Below, piece by piece: positions 1-10,850 of a stretch of DNA of 64,000 nt. Position 1 is the first letter of the stretch. Each line of letters opens with the position of its first letter. Under the pieces are notes generated by a model. That model saw nothing but the letters and a program-made list of their open reading frames with translations. It was not told where the DNA came from and did not search any database. Made by a program: the position numbers and the translations under genes. Source of the DNA: Marinobacter caseinilyticus (lineage in GTDB: Bacteria; Pseudomonadota; Gammaproteobacteria; Pseudomonadales; Oleiphilaceae). The DNA lies in assembly GCF_011074955.1 (NCBI RefSeq), contig NZ_WUQJ01000018.1, positions 310,001-374,000 on the forward strand, written 5' to 3'.

Positions 1-1
1 C

Positions 2-1039
2 GAAGCCGATCGCTTCGCGTCCGAGCCGCGGATCCTCGCCCTTGCGCCGACCCGGGAACTGGCGATGCAGATTGCCAAGGACGCAGAGCAGCTTTGTGGC
101 TATACGGGCCACAATGTCGTGACCGTGGTCGGTGGCATGAATTACGACAAACAGCGTGACCAGTTGCAAAATGAAGTGGTCGACATCCTGGTAGCAACGC
201 CGGGCCGGTTAATCGATTTTCTCGGCTCACAGGATGTGTTCCTGGATCAGCTGGACCTGCTGATTCTGGACGAAGCAGACCGAATGCTCGACATGGGCTT
301 TATTCCCGACGTAAAACGCATTATCCGCAAGTGCACGCCCAAGGAAGAGCGTCAGACACTGCTGTTCAGCGCAACGTTCAATCAGGATGTGCTCAATCTG
401 GCTTCTATGTGGACACGTAATGCGGAATTTGTGGAAATCGAGCCTGAGCAGAAGACCGCTGAGCGAGTTAAACAAACGGTCTACTTTGTGGGCGGTGAAG
501 AAAAACTAACGGTGCTGGTGAATTACCTTCAGCAGGGTGGTGTGGATAAAGCGTTGGTATTTGCCAATCGCCGGGATCAGTGCAGGGATCTGGATGAGGA
601 TTTGCGCAACCAAGGCATAAAAACGGCATTGATGTCGGGCGAGATTGCCCAGAACAAGCGCCTTAAGACCCTTGAGCAGTTCAAGCGCGGCGATATTCAG
701 GTGCTGGTGGCGACGGATGTCGCGGGTCGAGGTATTCACGTTGATGGCGTGACCCACGTGTTTAACTACAACCTGCCCGACAACGCCGAGGATTACGTTC
801 ACCGTATCGGGCGAACCGGTCGAGCAGGCCAGGAGGGAACGTCTGTCAGCTTTGCCAGTGAGGACGACGCTTTCTCGCTGCCAGCGATTGAGTCCTATAT
901 TGGCCAAAAGCTAACCTCAAGCGTGCCCGAAGAAGAGCTCATGACGCCGCTGCTAAAGCCCGTCATTGCTCGCCGTCGCAGTTCGAATCGCCGGCCCCCG
1001 GCTCGAAATCAGCAACGCCCTCGACAACGCAGAGCCTAA
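2..1039 (+). CDS. rhlB: ATP-dependent RNA helicase RhlB, 3' part (5' end outside window)
   Basis: DEAD-box RNA helicase that unwinds structured RNA; RhlB-type enzymes work with RNase E and PNPase in mRNA decay. The frame is open from base 2, so the true start is upstream and the first RecA domain is incomplete. Visible motifs in order are PTRELA (Ia), TPGRL (Ib), DEAD (II, in LILDEADRMLDMGF), SAT (III), then in the second RecA domain VATDVAGRGIH (V) and HRIGRTGRAG (VI). The tail after VPEEEL is short, basic and Arg-rich, ending in RPRQRRA, as in RNA-binding tails. The core reads most like pseudomonad RhlB; RhlE or another DEAD paralogue is less likely. Confidence 0.85.
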   Translation, partial: EADRFASEPRILALAPTRELAMQIAKDAEQLCGYTGHNVVTVVGGMNYDKQRDQLQNEVVDILVATPGRLIDFLGSQDVFLDQLDLLILDEADRMLDMGFIPDVKRIIRKCTPKEERQTLLFSATFNQDVLNLASMWTRNAEFVEIEPEQKTAERVKQTVYFVGGEEKLTVLVNYLQQGGVDKALVFANRRDQCRDLDEDLRNQGIKTALMSGEIAQNKRLKTLEQFKRGDIQVLVATDVAGRGIHVDGVTHVFNYNLPDNAEDYVHRIGRTGRAGQEGTSVSFASEDDAFSLPAIESYIGQKLTSSVPEEELMTPLLKPVIARRRSSNRRPPARNQQRPRQRRA

Positions 1040-1059
1040 CGGAATAACCGGATACTATT

Positions 1060-2214
1060 ATGTTAATCGTTGCTGATGAGAACATTCCGTTGCTGGATGC
1101 CTTTTTTGAGGATATTGGTGAGATCCGGCAGGTGTCTGGGCGCGGAATGACGTCAGAGGATGTGCGTGACGCTGATATTCTGCTGGTTCGTTCAGTCACC
1201 ACGGTTAACCGGACCTTGCTTGAGGGCAGTCGGGTTAAGTTTGTTGGCACTGCAACGATCGGCACCGATCATGTTGATCTGGATTATCTTGCTGGGGCCG
1301 GTATTACCTTTGGCTGCGCGCCCGGTTGTAATGCGAATAGCGTGGTTGAGTACATCCTGAGTGTATTGTCATTGTTCGCTGAGCGTTCAGGGCGAAACAA
1401 TTGGACGACACTCAGCGTAGGAATTATAGGCGCCGGTAACGTCGGCGGTGCGCTTTGGCGTACGCTGGACAAACTCGGCTTCGACGTTAAGGTCTGTGAT
1501 CCGCCCAGGGCACAAGATGACGAGGATTCCGGGACCCAGTTTGTGAGTCTGGATGAAGCGCTGACCTGCGATGTAATCAGCCTGCACACGCCGCTGACCC
1601 GAAAGGGTGACTACCCTACTTTTCATATGATGGGGGCCGAGCGGCTGTCGAAATTGACATCGGAGCAGTTGTTGATCAATTCCAGCCGGGGGGAAGTGAT
1701 TGACGAAACGGCTTTGCTGGCGTGTCTGGCCGAGCCGGATGCGCCTTTAGTGGCGCTTGATGTCTGGGAAAATGAACCTGCGGTCAACCCTGAAACGTTG
1801 CGTCAGACCTGGCTGGCCTCCCCGCATGTTGCCGGGTATAGCCTGGAAGGAAAGGTGAAGGGCACGGAGGTTATATACCGGTCACTGTGCCGGTTCCTGG
1901 GTTTGCCGGCGCGCAAACAAAGCGGTCAGTTTTTGCCCGAACCGGCCCTCAGCAAGCTGGCCTTTACCAGTTCCGCCCAAGCGCCGGATGCCGCGAGCAT
2001 CGCTATTAGGGCCTGCTATGACCCGCGGCGGGACGATGTGCGTCTGCGACGGCTGCTCACGCTTGATGCACCCGAACGTAGTACTGGATTTGACGCACTA
2101 CGCCGGGACTACCCAGTCAGGCGCGAATTTTCGAGTGTGAAAATTCAACTCAAGGGCACCAGTCGTGCACTTCAGGACAGCTTTAAAGCGTTGGGCTTCA
2201 AACTGAAGCTCTGA
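1060..2214 (+). CDS. pdxB: Erythronate-4-phosphate dehydrogenase PdxB
   Basis: Catalyses NAD-dependent oxidation of 4-phosphoerythronate, the second step of the DXP-dependent pyridoxal phosphate pathway, in the cytoplasm. The 384 residues are the usual PdxB length. The Rossmann motif GAGNVG is at 124-129. The D-2-hydroxyacid dehydrogenase triad is visible as Arg210 (INSSRGEVID), Glu237 (DVWENEP) and His256 (SPHVAGYS). The C-terminal region after about 290 fits the PdxB dimerisation domain and separates it from SerA-type enzymes. It starts 20 bp after rhlB and may be co-transcribed with it. No strong ribosome binding site is visible before the ATG. It converges on the small gene at 2231-2410. 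Confidence 0.93.
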   Translation: MLIVADENIPLLDAFFEDIGEIRQVSGRGMTSEDVRDADILLVRSVTTVNRTLLEGSRVKFVGTATIGTDHVDLDYLAGAGITFGCAPGCNANSVVEYILSVLSLFAERSGRNNWTTLSVGIIGAGNVGGALWRTLDKLGFDVKVCDPPRAQDDEDSGTQFVSLDEALTCDVISLHTPLTRKGDYPTFHMMGAERLSKLTSEQLLINSSRGEVIDETALLACLAEPDAPLVALDVWENEPAVNPETLRQTWLASPHVAGYSLEGKVKGTEVIYRSLCRFLGLPARKQSGQFLPEPALSKLAFTSSAQAPDAASIAIRACYDPRRDDVRLRRLLTLDAPERSTGFDALRRDYPVRREFSSVKIQLKGTSRALQDSFKALGFKLKL

Positions 2215-2230
2215 GGCCCACGCGCGGGGG

Positions 2231-2410
2231 TTATGCGTCTTTGGCGGCCGCCTGGTCGTCAGGCCCCGAGTGAGTCAATGCATCCAGAGATTTGCGGACC
2301 ATCGTATCGGTGATGGGCACTTCCCGGCCATCAGATAACACGATGGCTGCGCCGTTCATCCAAGGTTCTGACTGCTGCCGTTCCTGCATCATATTGGTTA
2401 ACTCCGTCAT
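2231..2410 (-). CDS. Small conserved-type protein, resembles PA1571 family, function unknown
   Basis: A 59-residue product starting MTELTNMMQERQQ. I chose this ATG because a good ribosome binding site (CCTGGAGG) lies about 6 bases upstream; an in-frame start 39 bases earlier lacks one. The centre reads WMNGAAIVLSDGREVPITDTM, which resembles the short PA1571-type proteins of pseudomonads (an added GREVPIT core followed by a helix). It has no membrane segment, Cys pair or catalytic motif. It ends 16 bp from the convergent pdxB stop. The family assignment is from memory and tentative, and no function is known to me. Confidence 0.6.
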   Translation of the reverse strand: MTELTNMMQERQQSEPWMNGAAIVLSDGREVPITDTMVRKSLDALTHSGPDDQAAAKDA

Positions 2411-2625
2411 TGTGTTCCTCCAGGTTTCCATCGCAGAATATCTGGCCAATATGTCTGAAATATGACGCTGGACGGTAAACCCGGCAGTAATTATGGCGTC
2501 ATACAGCCATTGTCGCTATCAGACTATGGACTCATAACACCAATCCCAAACGGTCATTAACCGTTGGCCACAAAAAGGCTTGCGGCCGAGGGCGAGGTGT
2601 ACTGTGGCCGTCCGTAACAGGCGCG

Positions 2626-3510
2626 TCAGGTAAGATCGACGGTTTTCAGTGCGGCGATCCGGCTTTCCAGGGGCGGGTGGGTCATAAACAGGGCGCTTAT
2701 ACCGCCGCGGGCACCCCGGTTAATACCAAACGCCTGCAGGGAGTCGGGCATTTGATCCGGCAGTTCGCTTTCTTTTCGCAAGCGTTCCAGGGCATTCACC
2801 ATGGCGCCTCGTCCGGCGAGCTGCGCGCCGGCAATATCGGCGCGGAATTCCCGGCGGCGAGAGAACCAGAACACTATGGTGCTGGCGAGTATGCCAAGAA
2901 CCACTTGGGCGACCATGCTAACCACAAAAAAGCCAACGCCATGGCCACTCTCGTTGCGAAAGATCAGTCGGTCGACCAAAGATCCGATCACACGGGATGC
3001 AAAAATCACAAAGGTGTTGACCACGCCCTGGATCAGCGTCAGCGTGACCATATCGCCGTTTGCCACATGACCAATTTCGTGACCCAGGACTGCCTGGATT
3101 TCGTCTTTGCTGAAGCGTTGCATCAGGCCTTCGCTGACCGCGACCAAGGCGTTATTTTTGTTCCAGCCGGTGGCAAAGGCGTTGGATTGGGCGGTCGGAA
3201 ATATGGCCACTTCCGGCATTCCGATGCCTGATTGTCTGGCCAGTTGAGCGACCGTCTCTAGAAGCCAGCGCTCGGCCGGGGTGCGAGGTGTTTCGATCAC
3301 TTTGGCCCGGGTGCTCCACTTCGCCATGGGTTTGGATATCAGCAGTGAGATGAATGAGCCGGCAAAACCGAAGATGGCGGCGAATATCAGTAGCGATTGG
3401 TAATCAATACCGTACTGCGTCAGATAACTGTCTACGCCCAGTACTCGCAGGGTGATGCTGGCAACCAGCAAAACCGCAAGGTTGGTTGCCAAAAACAGCA
3501 AGATTCGCAT
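2626..3510 (-). CDS. htpX: Membrane zinc metalloprotease HtpX
   Basis: Inner-membrane M48 zinc protease for misfolded or damaged membrane proteins, overlapping in role with FtsH. The 294-residue length is normal. Two N-terminal membrane spans (about 4-22 and 36-58) precede the zinc site HEIGH at 144-148, with the third ligand Glu221 in RRREFRAD. Two further hydrophobic stretches lie at about 158-178 and 193-215. A GAGAGG stretch about 9 bases upstream of the ATG can serve as ribosome binding site. It is the last gene of an alaA / unknown / htpX leftward run, an order I recall from P. aeruginosa PA2828-PA2830. HtpX genes are often envelope-stress regulated, but I see no operator here. Confidence 0.94.
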   Translation of the reverse strand: MRILLFLATNLAVLLVASITLRVLGVDSYLTQYGIDYQSLLIFAAIFGFAGSFISLLISKPMAKWSTRAKVIETPRTPAERWLLETVAQLARQSGIGMPEVAIFPTAQSNAFATGWNKNNALVAVSEGLMQRFSKDEIQAVLGHEIGHVANGDMVTLTLIQGVVNTFVIFASRVIGSLVDRLIFRNESGHGVGFFVVSMVAQVVLGILASTIVFWFSRRREFRADIAGAQLAGRGAMVNALERLRKESELPDQMPDSLQAFGINRGARGGISALFMTHPPLESRIAALKTVDLT

Positions 3511-3605
3511 GGGGTATTCCTCTCGGGCTGGAATTAAAACGTCGTGGTCAACATTACTCAGTAGGTGAGGGCGACCAGCGCCGCCTTCAACAGGCTAACT
3601 GCATT

Positions 3606-4088
3606 TTAATGGTCTTCGGCCTTGGGTGTTGCGCGGTCAAACAGGGTCGCCCGGGCAATCCGGCTGATACGGGCTGAGCTGCCATGGGATAGGGCTTCCC
3701 GAAGGAGGTGGATGTGGGTGGAAAAATCTTCCTGCACCGTGGGTGGGGCCTTGGCAGCCGATTCAAGTGCACGGGGTGCCACCTCCGCTGCCAGGGTGGC
3801 GCTGGCCGGCGCGCTGAGCCGGATAAATGCGGCCTGGGTCAGGACCGCCTGACCGAGCGCGTCCTGCCGTATGGTGTCGATATAGCGCAGGAAGTTTTCC
3901 TCTCCAAGCCATAACAGGGTGCCAAACCCCGCCATGTGGCGCCGGCTGTGCAGACCAAACTCGTCCGGTTCGTCCGGCCCCGCGATGTCTTCCACATACA
4001 AATCGACTCGGCGGGGGAAGGCATTGTACAGTTGCACCAGAGCGATTGCCGCGTCCTTGTAAAATTCTTCAATATGAATATCGGCCAT
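3606..4088 (-). CDS. Hypothetical protein between alaA and htpX (PA2829-like position)
   Basis: A 160-residue soluble protein I cannot assign. It begins MADIHIEEFYKDAAIALVQL, with an alpha-helical N-terminal half that includes RRHMAGFGTLLWLGEE and many aromatic residues, followed by an Ala-rich middle (about 110-130) and a charged helical end. There is no signal peptide, membrane span or metal motif. It starts 16 bp after the alaA stop and precedes htpX by about 95 bp on the same strand. The same three-gene order exists in pseudomonads, which supports a real gene. Several long frames on the opposite strand here are high-GC shadows. Confidence 0.7.
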   Translation of the reverse strand: MADIHIEEFYKDAAIALVQLYNAFPRRVDLYVEDIAGPDEPDEFGLHSRRHMAGFGTLLWLGEENFLRYIDTIRQDALGQAVLTQAAFIRLSAPASATLAAEVAPRALESAAKAPPTVQEDFSTHIHLLREALSHGSSARISRIARATLFDRATPKAEDH

Positions 4089-4104
4089 CGTCCGTCCTCA
4101 CCCC

Positions 4105-5319
4105 CTACTGCTGGTACGTCGAAAGGAAATGCGCAAGCCGTTTTATGGCGTCTTCCAGTGAATCCTCGCGTGGTAGGAACACAACACGCAGATGTTGTTT
4201 GTCATCGATGTTAAATGCCGATCCCTGAACCAGAAGAATGCGTTCCTGGAGCAACAGATCCAGAACCAGGCGCTCGTCGTTCTGGATTGGGAACCGCTTG
4301 GGGTCAAGGTGAGGGAACAGGTACAGGGCACCTTTGGGTTTTACGCAGCTCACCCCCGGAATATCATTAAGCAACGACCAGGCCGTTTCCCGCTGTTCAT
4401 ACAGCCGCCCCCCGGGCGCGACCAAATCATTAATCGACTGATACCCCCCCAAGGCGGTCTGGATAGCAAGTTGCGCTGGCACATTGGCGCACAGTCTCAT
4501 GGACGCTAGCATGTCGATGCCTTCAATCAGGTCTCTGGCCTTGTGTTTCGCACCACTGATGATCATCCAACCGGACCGGTAACCCGCTGCACGGTAATTT
4601 TTGGACAGACCGTTATAGGTGAAAAACAGCACGTCGTCAGCCAGTGAAGCCGTAGGTAGATGCTCGATGCCGTCGTACAGAATCTTGTCATAAATCTCAT
4701 CGGACAGGATGATCAGGTTGTGCTGGCGGGCAACTTCAATGACTTGCTCCAGCAGTTCCCTTGGGTAAACCGCGCCGGTCGGGTTGTTGGGGTTAATCAA
4801 CACAATCGCCCGGGTACGTGAGGTCAGCTTGCTCTTGATGTCATCAATGTCCGGGTACCATTCTTGCCGCTCATCGCAACGATAGTGGACCGGTTTGCCA
4901 CTCGACAACGTCACGGCGGCGGTCCAGAGTGGGTAGTCCGGGGCCGGGATAAGCACCTCGTCGCCGGTGTTCAACAGGGCTTGCATGGACATAACGATCA
5001 TTTCGCTGACGCCATTGCCGAGATAGATGTCATCGATGTCGACTTTGTCGATGCCTCGCTGCTGGCAATAATGCATCACGGCTTTCCGGGCCGAAAACAG
5101 ACCTTTGGACTCCACGTATCCCTGTGCGGAATGCATGTTATAGATCACATCCTGTTGTATTTCTTCAGGGACATCGAGTTCAAAGGCCGCAGGGTTGCCG
5201 ATATTGAGTTTGAGGATGCGGTGACCTTCTTCTTCAAGACGACGCGCTTCCCGGAGAACTACGCCACGTATTTCGTAACACACGTTATCGAGCTTGGCGG
5301 ATTTCATGTAGTTCTTCAT
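4105..5319 (-). CDS. alaA: Alanine-synthesising aminotransferase AlaA
   Basis: Pyridoxal-phosphate fold-type I aminotransferase; AlaA makes alanine from pyruvate and glutamate. The chosen start (MKNYMKSAKLDNVCYEIRG) gives 404 residues, matching the roughly 405 of E. coli AlaA. The PLP lysine is about K240 in NGLSKNYRAAG, with INPNNPTGAVY and SDEIYDKILYDG forming the cofactor site. The long blocks LASMRLCANVPAQ and GGYQSINDLVAPGG are AlaA signatures. A second Met four codons later is possible, and the frame stays open ten codons upstream. It is the first gene of the leftward operon with the 160-residue unknown and htpX, divergent from gpx. Confidence 0.92.
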   Translation of the reverse strand: MKNYMKSAKLDNVCYEIRGVVLREARRLEEEGHRILKLNIGNPAAFELDVPEEIQQDVIYNMHSAQGYVESKGLFSARKAVMHYCQQRGIDKVDIDDIYLGNGVSEMIVMSMQALLNTGDEVLIPAPDYPLWTAAVTLSSGKPVHYRCDERQEWYPDIDDIKSKLTSRTRAIVLINPNNPTGAVYPRELLEQVIEVARQHNLIILSDEIYDKILYDGIEHLPTASLADDVLFFTYNGLSKNYRAAGYRSGWMIISGAKHKARDLIEGIDMLASMRLCANVPAQLAIQTALGGYQSINDLVAPGGRLYEQRETAWSLLNDIPGVSCVKPKGALYLFPHLDPKRFPIQNDERLVLDLLLQERILLVQGSAFNIDDKQHLRVVFLPREDSLEDAIKRLAHFLSTYQQ

Positions 5320-5469
5320 AAACGGAAAGATCCTGAATGTATTGGTCAAACCCCCATTCTAGCGGAGCTGGGCTGGCAGACAACAGTGCAATAGTGATGA
5401 TTTGTGATGAAAAAAGCGTATTGGCATAAGAGTTTGCCGATAAATAGCGCGGTATCGATCCGTTCTTCA

Positions 5470-5498
5470 TTGCGCTGATAGATTGCGCACAATATAAT
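5470..5498 (+). promoter_or_regulatory. Sigma-70 promoter of the gpx-ospR operon
   Basis: TTGCGC at 5470-5475 and a consensus TATAAT at 5493-5498 are separated by exactly 17 bases. Transcription would start near 5505 and give a leader of about 19 bases before the gpx ATG at 5524, which has AAGGAG at 5512-5517. The -10 box lies inside the palindromic operator at 5489-5501. Confidence 0.75.
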
Positions 5499-5501
5499 TG
5501 T
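5489..5501. promoter_or_regulatory. OhrR/OspR-type operator palindrome over the gpx -10 box
   Basis: The perfect inverted repeat ACAAT-ATA-ATTGT resembles known OhrR binding half-sites (ACAATT/AATTGT type). It covers the -10 hexamer, so repressor binding would exclude RNA polymerase. The probable repressor is encoded by the second gene of the same operon, giving autoregulation. Site and position are seen; the protein that binds is inferred. Confidence 0.65.
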
Positions 5502-5523
5502 TAAAAATATAAAGGAGACGGTA

Positions 5524-6009
5524 ATGACAGCGCAAACACTCTATGACATCGACGTACAGGACATCAGCGGTGACACACACACTCTGGCCGACTACCAGGG
5601 CCAGGTGCTACTGATTGTGAATACCGCCAGCAAGTGTGGCTTTACACCCCAGTTTGAGGGCCTACAAAAGCTTTACAAGGACTTCCAGGACAAAGGCTTT
5701 AATGTCTTGGGTTTTCCCTGCAATCAGTTCATGAATCAAGATCCTGCCGATAACGATGCTATTAGCCAATTCTGCAGTTTGAACTACGGCGTCGATTTCC
5801 CGATGTTCGCCAAGATTGAAGTAAATGGGCCGAATACCCATCCTCTGTATGAATTCTTGAAATCCGAGGCTAAAGGCTTGCTGGGGTCCGAGAAGGTTAA
5901 ATGGAATTTCACCAAATTTCTGGTTAATAAAGACGGGCAGGTGGTAAAGCGCTACCCGCCAACGGCGAAGCCGGAATCGATTCGCAACGACATCGAAAAA
6001 CTGCTTTAA
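5524..6009 (+). CDS. gpx: Glutathione peroxidase family protein
   Basis: Thiol-dependent peroxidase that reduces hydrogen peroxide and organic or lipid hydroperoxides. The 161 residues match bacterial Gpx/BtuE proteins. The active-site cysteine is Cys38 in NTASKCGFTPQ, with Gln, Trp and Asn partners in FPCNQF (66-71) and KWNFTKF (Trp127, Asn128). It carries Cys rather than selenocysteine. Cys66 and Cys84 are other cysteines; which one resolves, if thioredoxin is the donor, cannot be told. It is first in a two-gene operon with a MarR-type repressor and has a clear promoter/operator. No signal peptide, so cytoplasmic. Confidence 0.93.
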   Translation: MTAQTLYDIDVQDISGDTHTLADYQGQVLLIVNTASKCGFTPQFEGLQKLYKDFQDKGFNVLGFPCNQFMNQDPADNDAISQFCSLNYGVDFPMFAKIEVNGPNTHPLYEFLKSEAKGLLGSEKVKWNFTKFLVNKDGQVVKRYPPTAKPESIRNDIEKLL

Positions 6010-6427
6010 GCGATGACTGATGTCGATGTGCTGGCGCTGGACAATCAGGTCTGCTTTGCCTTGTACGCGGCGAACAGGGCCGTCACGGCCCGCTATCGGC
6101 CTCTGCTCAAGACGCTGAACCTGACTTACCCACAGTATTTGGTCTTACTGGTATTGTGGGAAGCGGACGGGGCGGGTGTTCGAGTCCGAGTTTCGGACCT
6201 TGCGCGTCGCCTTCGACTGGACACCGGCACGCTTACGCCGCTGCTCAAGCGGCTGCAGGTGCGGCATTTGGTGCGGCGCATCCGAAGCGATCAGGATGAG
6301 CGGGTGGTGGTGATTACGTTAACGGATTCAGGTCGCGCACTGCGCGAGCAGGCCCGCACTGTGCCAGGCCAGTTGCTGGGGGGCAGCGGGCTCGATCCGG
6401 CACGGGTGGCGGCGCTGCGTGATGAGC

Positions 6428-8773
<2,346 letters not shown>

Positions 8774-8834
8774 AGCGCGTTACATCCCTGTGTCTCGTAA
8801 TCGGTACCGTGCAGGCGCACGGCAGTATGGGTTG

Positions 8835-9611
8835 CTAGCCATCGTCATAGTCGGCTTTTTTCTTCCAATCGCCTTCATGCATAAAGTTGTCCCATTCCTT
8901 ATCCAGCTTTTGTTGCTTTTCAACGCTTTCGGACGCTTCGCCTTCCACTAACATGGCTTCCAGCTCTTTGATGCGAGTACGAAAGCTCTTCACCGCTTTT
9001 TTTGCCAGTGGGTTGTCAGTCGATTTGCCAAGTTCGGTGCTGGCAAGGTGATAGGCATGAATGGCTTTTCTCAGCTCATTCTGCCGAATATAGTCCCGAG
9101 CTTGGAAAACATGGAAGTCAGCGTGGGTTTTGTGGACGAGAAACAAGACAAATTTCAGGTTTTTCCTCGCAGTTGCATTATCGATTCGCCCCGCTTTGTG
9201 CTGCGCTTCGATCATTTTGAACAGGTTTTGCAGCAACTCTTTTACATAGGTTGATTTGTCCGGCGAGTCGATTTTCATCGGCGCACGCTGATCCTGGCCG
9301 TCAATAACCTGCTTTTTCAACTGTTGCGCTTCGCTTGCCCACTGGGCGACCGGTAGCTGAGTTTTGAGCGTCATCAACTGGCGGCAAATATCTTCCTGTC
9401 GAAGAATCAACAGCAGTTTCAGGTCTTGAGTCAGGTACTGACCGGGAATTTCATTAAGCAGTCGATTGGCGCGCTTGTAGCTATCTTCCAGCGCAGTCAC
9501 TTTGCGGGCCCGCTCAAGCTTCGCCCGTTCTCGCAATTGGCTGGTCACAATAAGCGTGATCGAAACCAATACGATAACTGCGAAAAATATAACAATCGTT
9601 GTGGTGTCCAT
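8835..9611 (-). CDS. Membrane-anchored coiled-coil protein of unknown function
   Basis: A 258-residue protein with one N-terminal membrane span (about 5-23, IVIFFAVIVLVSITLIV). The rest is a long, charged, helical cytoplasmic region predicted by eye to form coiled coil (about 25-60 and 200-240). The segment KAIHAYHLASTELGKS looks like a single tetratricopeptide-like helix pair. The end is acidic and Lys-rich (DKEWDNFMHEGDWKKK). No enzyme motif is seen. It lies 61 bp upstream of the sagS-like gene on the same strand, so it may be co-transcribed and influence kinase signalling, but that is only context. I do not recognise a named family. Confidence 0.7.
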   Translation of the reverse strand: MDTTTIVIFFAVIVLVSITLIVTSQLRERAKLERARKVTALEDSYKRANRLLNEIPGQYLTQDLKLLLILRQEDICRQLMTLKTQLPVAQWASEAQQLKKQVIDGQDQRAPMKIDSPDKSTYVKELLQNLFKMIEAQHKAGRIDNATARKNLKFVLFLVHKTHADFHVFQARDYIRQNELRKAIHAYHLASTELGKSTDNPLAKKAVKSFRTRIKELEAMLVEGEASESVEKQQKLDKEWDNFMHEGDWKKKADYDDG

Positions 9612-9808
9612 GCAGCTTAGCGTTACCTTATCCGAATGGGGAGTGGGGTGCCCTCGCGAGTGGGCGCACGTTGATGGGCAAATATCAGGAAGATTAGCAG
9701 AATTTGGAGAGTTAATCCGTTATCTGTTTTCCAGCTACGCCCGAGAATAAAGTTTGTGAATTAATTTACGTTATTGATAGTGTATCTAATATTCACACAA
9801 AAAATAGT

Positions 9809-9831
9809 GCTTGCGCCGCAGGCGCTCCTAC
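9809..9831 (-). repeat. Single REP-like palindromic element
   Basis: Read on the minus strand the element begins GTAGGAGCGCC and carries the inverted repeat GCGCC-TGC-GGCGC (9813-9825). This is the layout of REP elements in pseudomonads and relatives (GTAGGAGC head followed by a short palindrome). Only one copy is seen in the window, 21 bases before the LysR start codon. Confidence 0.5.
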
Positions 9832-9851
9832 CGAAAGTGAGAAGATCCCGA

Positions 9852-10844
9852 ATGGACATTTCTCGAGTTGATTTGAACCTACTGGTCTATCTGGATGTTC
9901 TGTTACGAGAAAAGAATGTTACCAAATCCGCCAATCATTTGGGCATTACCCAGCCCGCCATGAGTAATGGCTTGCGCCGCCTGCGAAATTTGTTCGGCGA
10001 TCCGCTGTTGGTTCGGACCAGCGAAGGCATGACCCCTACGGAACGGGCCTCAGAACTGCAGCCTTTGGTACGAAGTATTCTATCGGACATTGAACAAGCC
10101 GTTCAGCAAAAAACGCCGTTTTCCGCCATCGACAGTCAACGCGTGTTCAGGATCATGGCCAGCGATTACGCGGAGTCCTGCTTGATGCCCAGAGTACTGC
10201 GGCGCATCCGGCAAGAAGCGCCCCAGGTAACACTGGATGTACTAACGCCCAGTGATGTCAGCTTTCTGGATGTGGAGCAGGGCAGGTTGGATATGGCGAT
10301 TAATCGGTTTGATACCATCCCCCAGTCTTTCCACCAAAAAACCCTGTGGACGGAGTATTTCGCCTGCCTGGTGAATGCCCGCAATCCGATTCTGAATGCC
10401 CGGTTTACGTTGGACAGCTATCTGGAGGCGAGTCATATCTGGGTCAGTAAAACCGGCTTTGGCGTCGGCGTCGGTGTTAACCCAAAAGACGTCCAGCGTC
10501 TTGGGTGGGTTGATGAGGCATTGTCGCGGATGGGTCGTAAACGACAGATTTCGGTGTTCACCCGTCACTATCAGGTGGCCATGCTGCTTGCCGAGCAGCA
10601 TGATTTAATCGCGACATTGCCCAGCCGGGCGGCCTGGCTGCAAAAAGACAACGATGGCCTGGTTGTTAAAGTGCCGCCTTTCGATATTCCACCGTTCGAA
10701 CTGAAAATGGCGTGGAGCCCGCTGCTTCAACATAACGCTGATCACCAATGGCTCCGGCGTCTGATTGTAGAGGTCGCAGAAGACGTGGACGCCGAATTTG
10801 CTCCCTTTGGTCGTCAATTCGAGGCGCTGGACACCGACGCTTAA
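9852..10844 (+). CDS. LysR-family transcriptional regulator
   Basis: A 330-residue LysR regulator with an N-terminal winged helix-turn-helix at about 5-65 (LREKNVTKSANHLGITQPAMSN) and a C-terminal effector domain. The leading DLNLLVYLDVLLREKN resembles the NodD/SyrM-like LysR subgroup rather than CysB or GcvA types. I chose the ATG at 9852; the frame stays open 26 codons further upstream, but that stretch contains the REP-like element and is not protein-like. The ribosome binding site is weak (GAGAAGA). LysR regulators usually act on a divergent neighbour. Here that is the coiled-coil membrane protein 240 bp away, so the target is unclear. Ligand unknown. Confidence 0.85.
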   Translation: MDISRVDLNLLVYLDVLLREKNVTKSANHLGITQPAMSNGLRRLRNLFGDPLLVRTSEGMTPTERASELQPLVRSILSDIEQAVQQKTPFSAIDSQRVFRIMASDYAESCLMPRVLRRIRQEAPQVTLDVLTPSDVSFLDVEQGRLDMAINRFDTIPQSFHQKTLWTEYFACLVNARNPILNARFTLDSYLEASHIWVSKTGFGVGVGVNPKDVQRLGWVDEALSRMGRKRQISVFTRHYQVAMLLAEQHDLIATLPSRAAWLQKDNDGLVVKVPPFDIPPFELKMAWSPLLQHNADHQWLRRLIVEVAEDVDAEFAPFGRQFEALDTDA

Positions 10845-10850
10845 TGGCTA

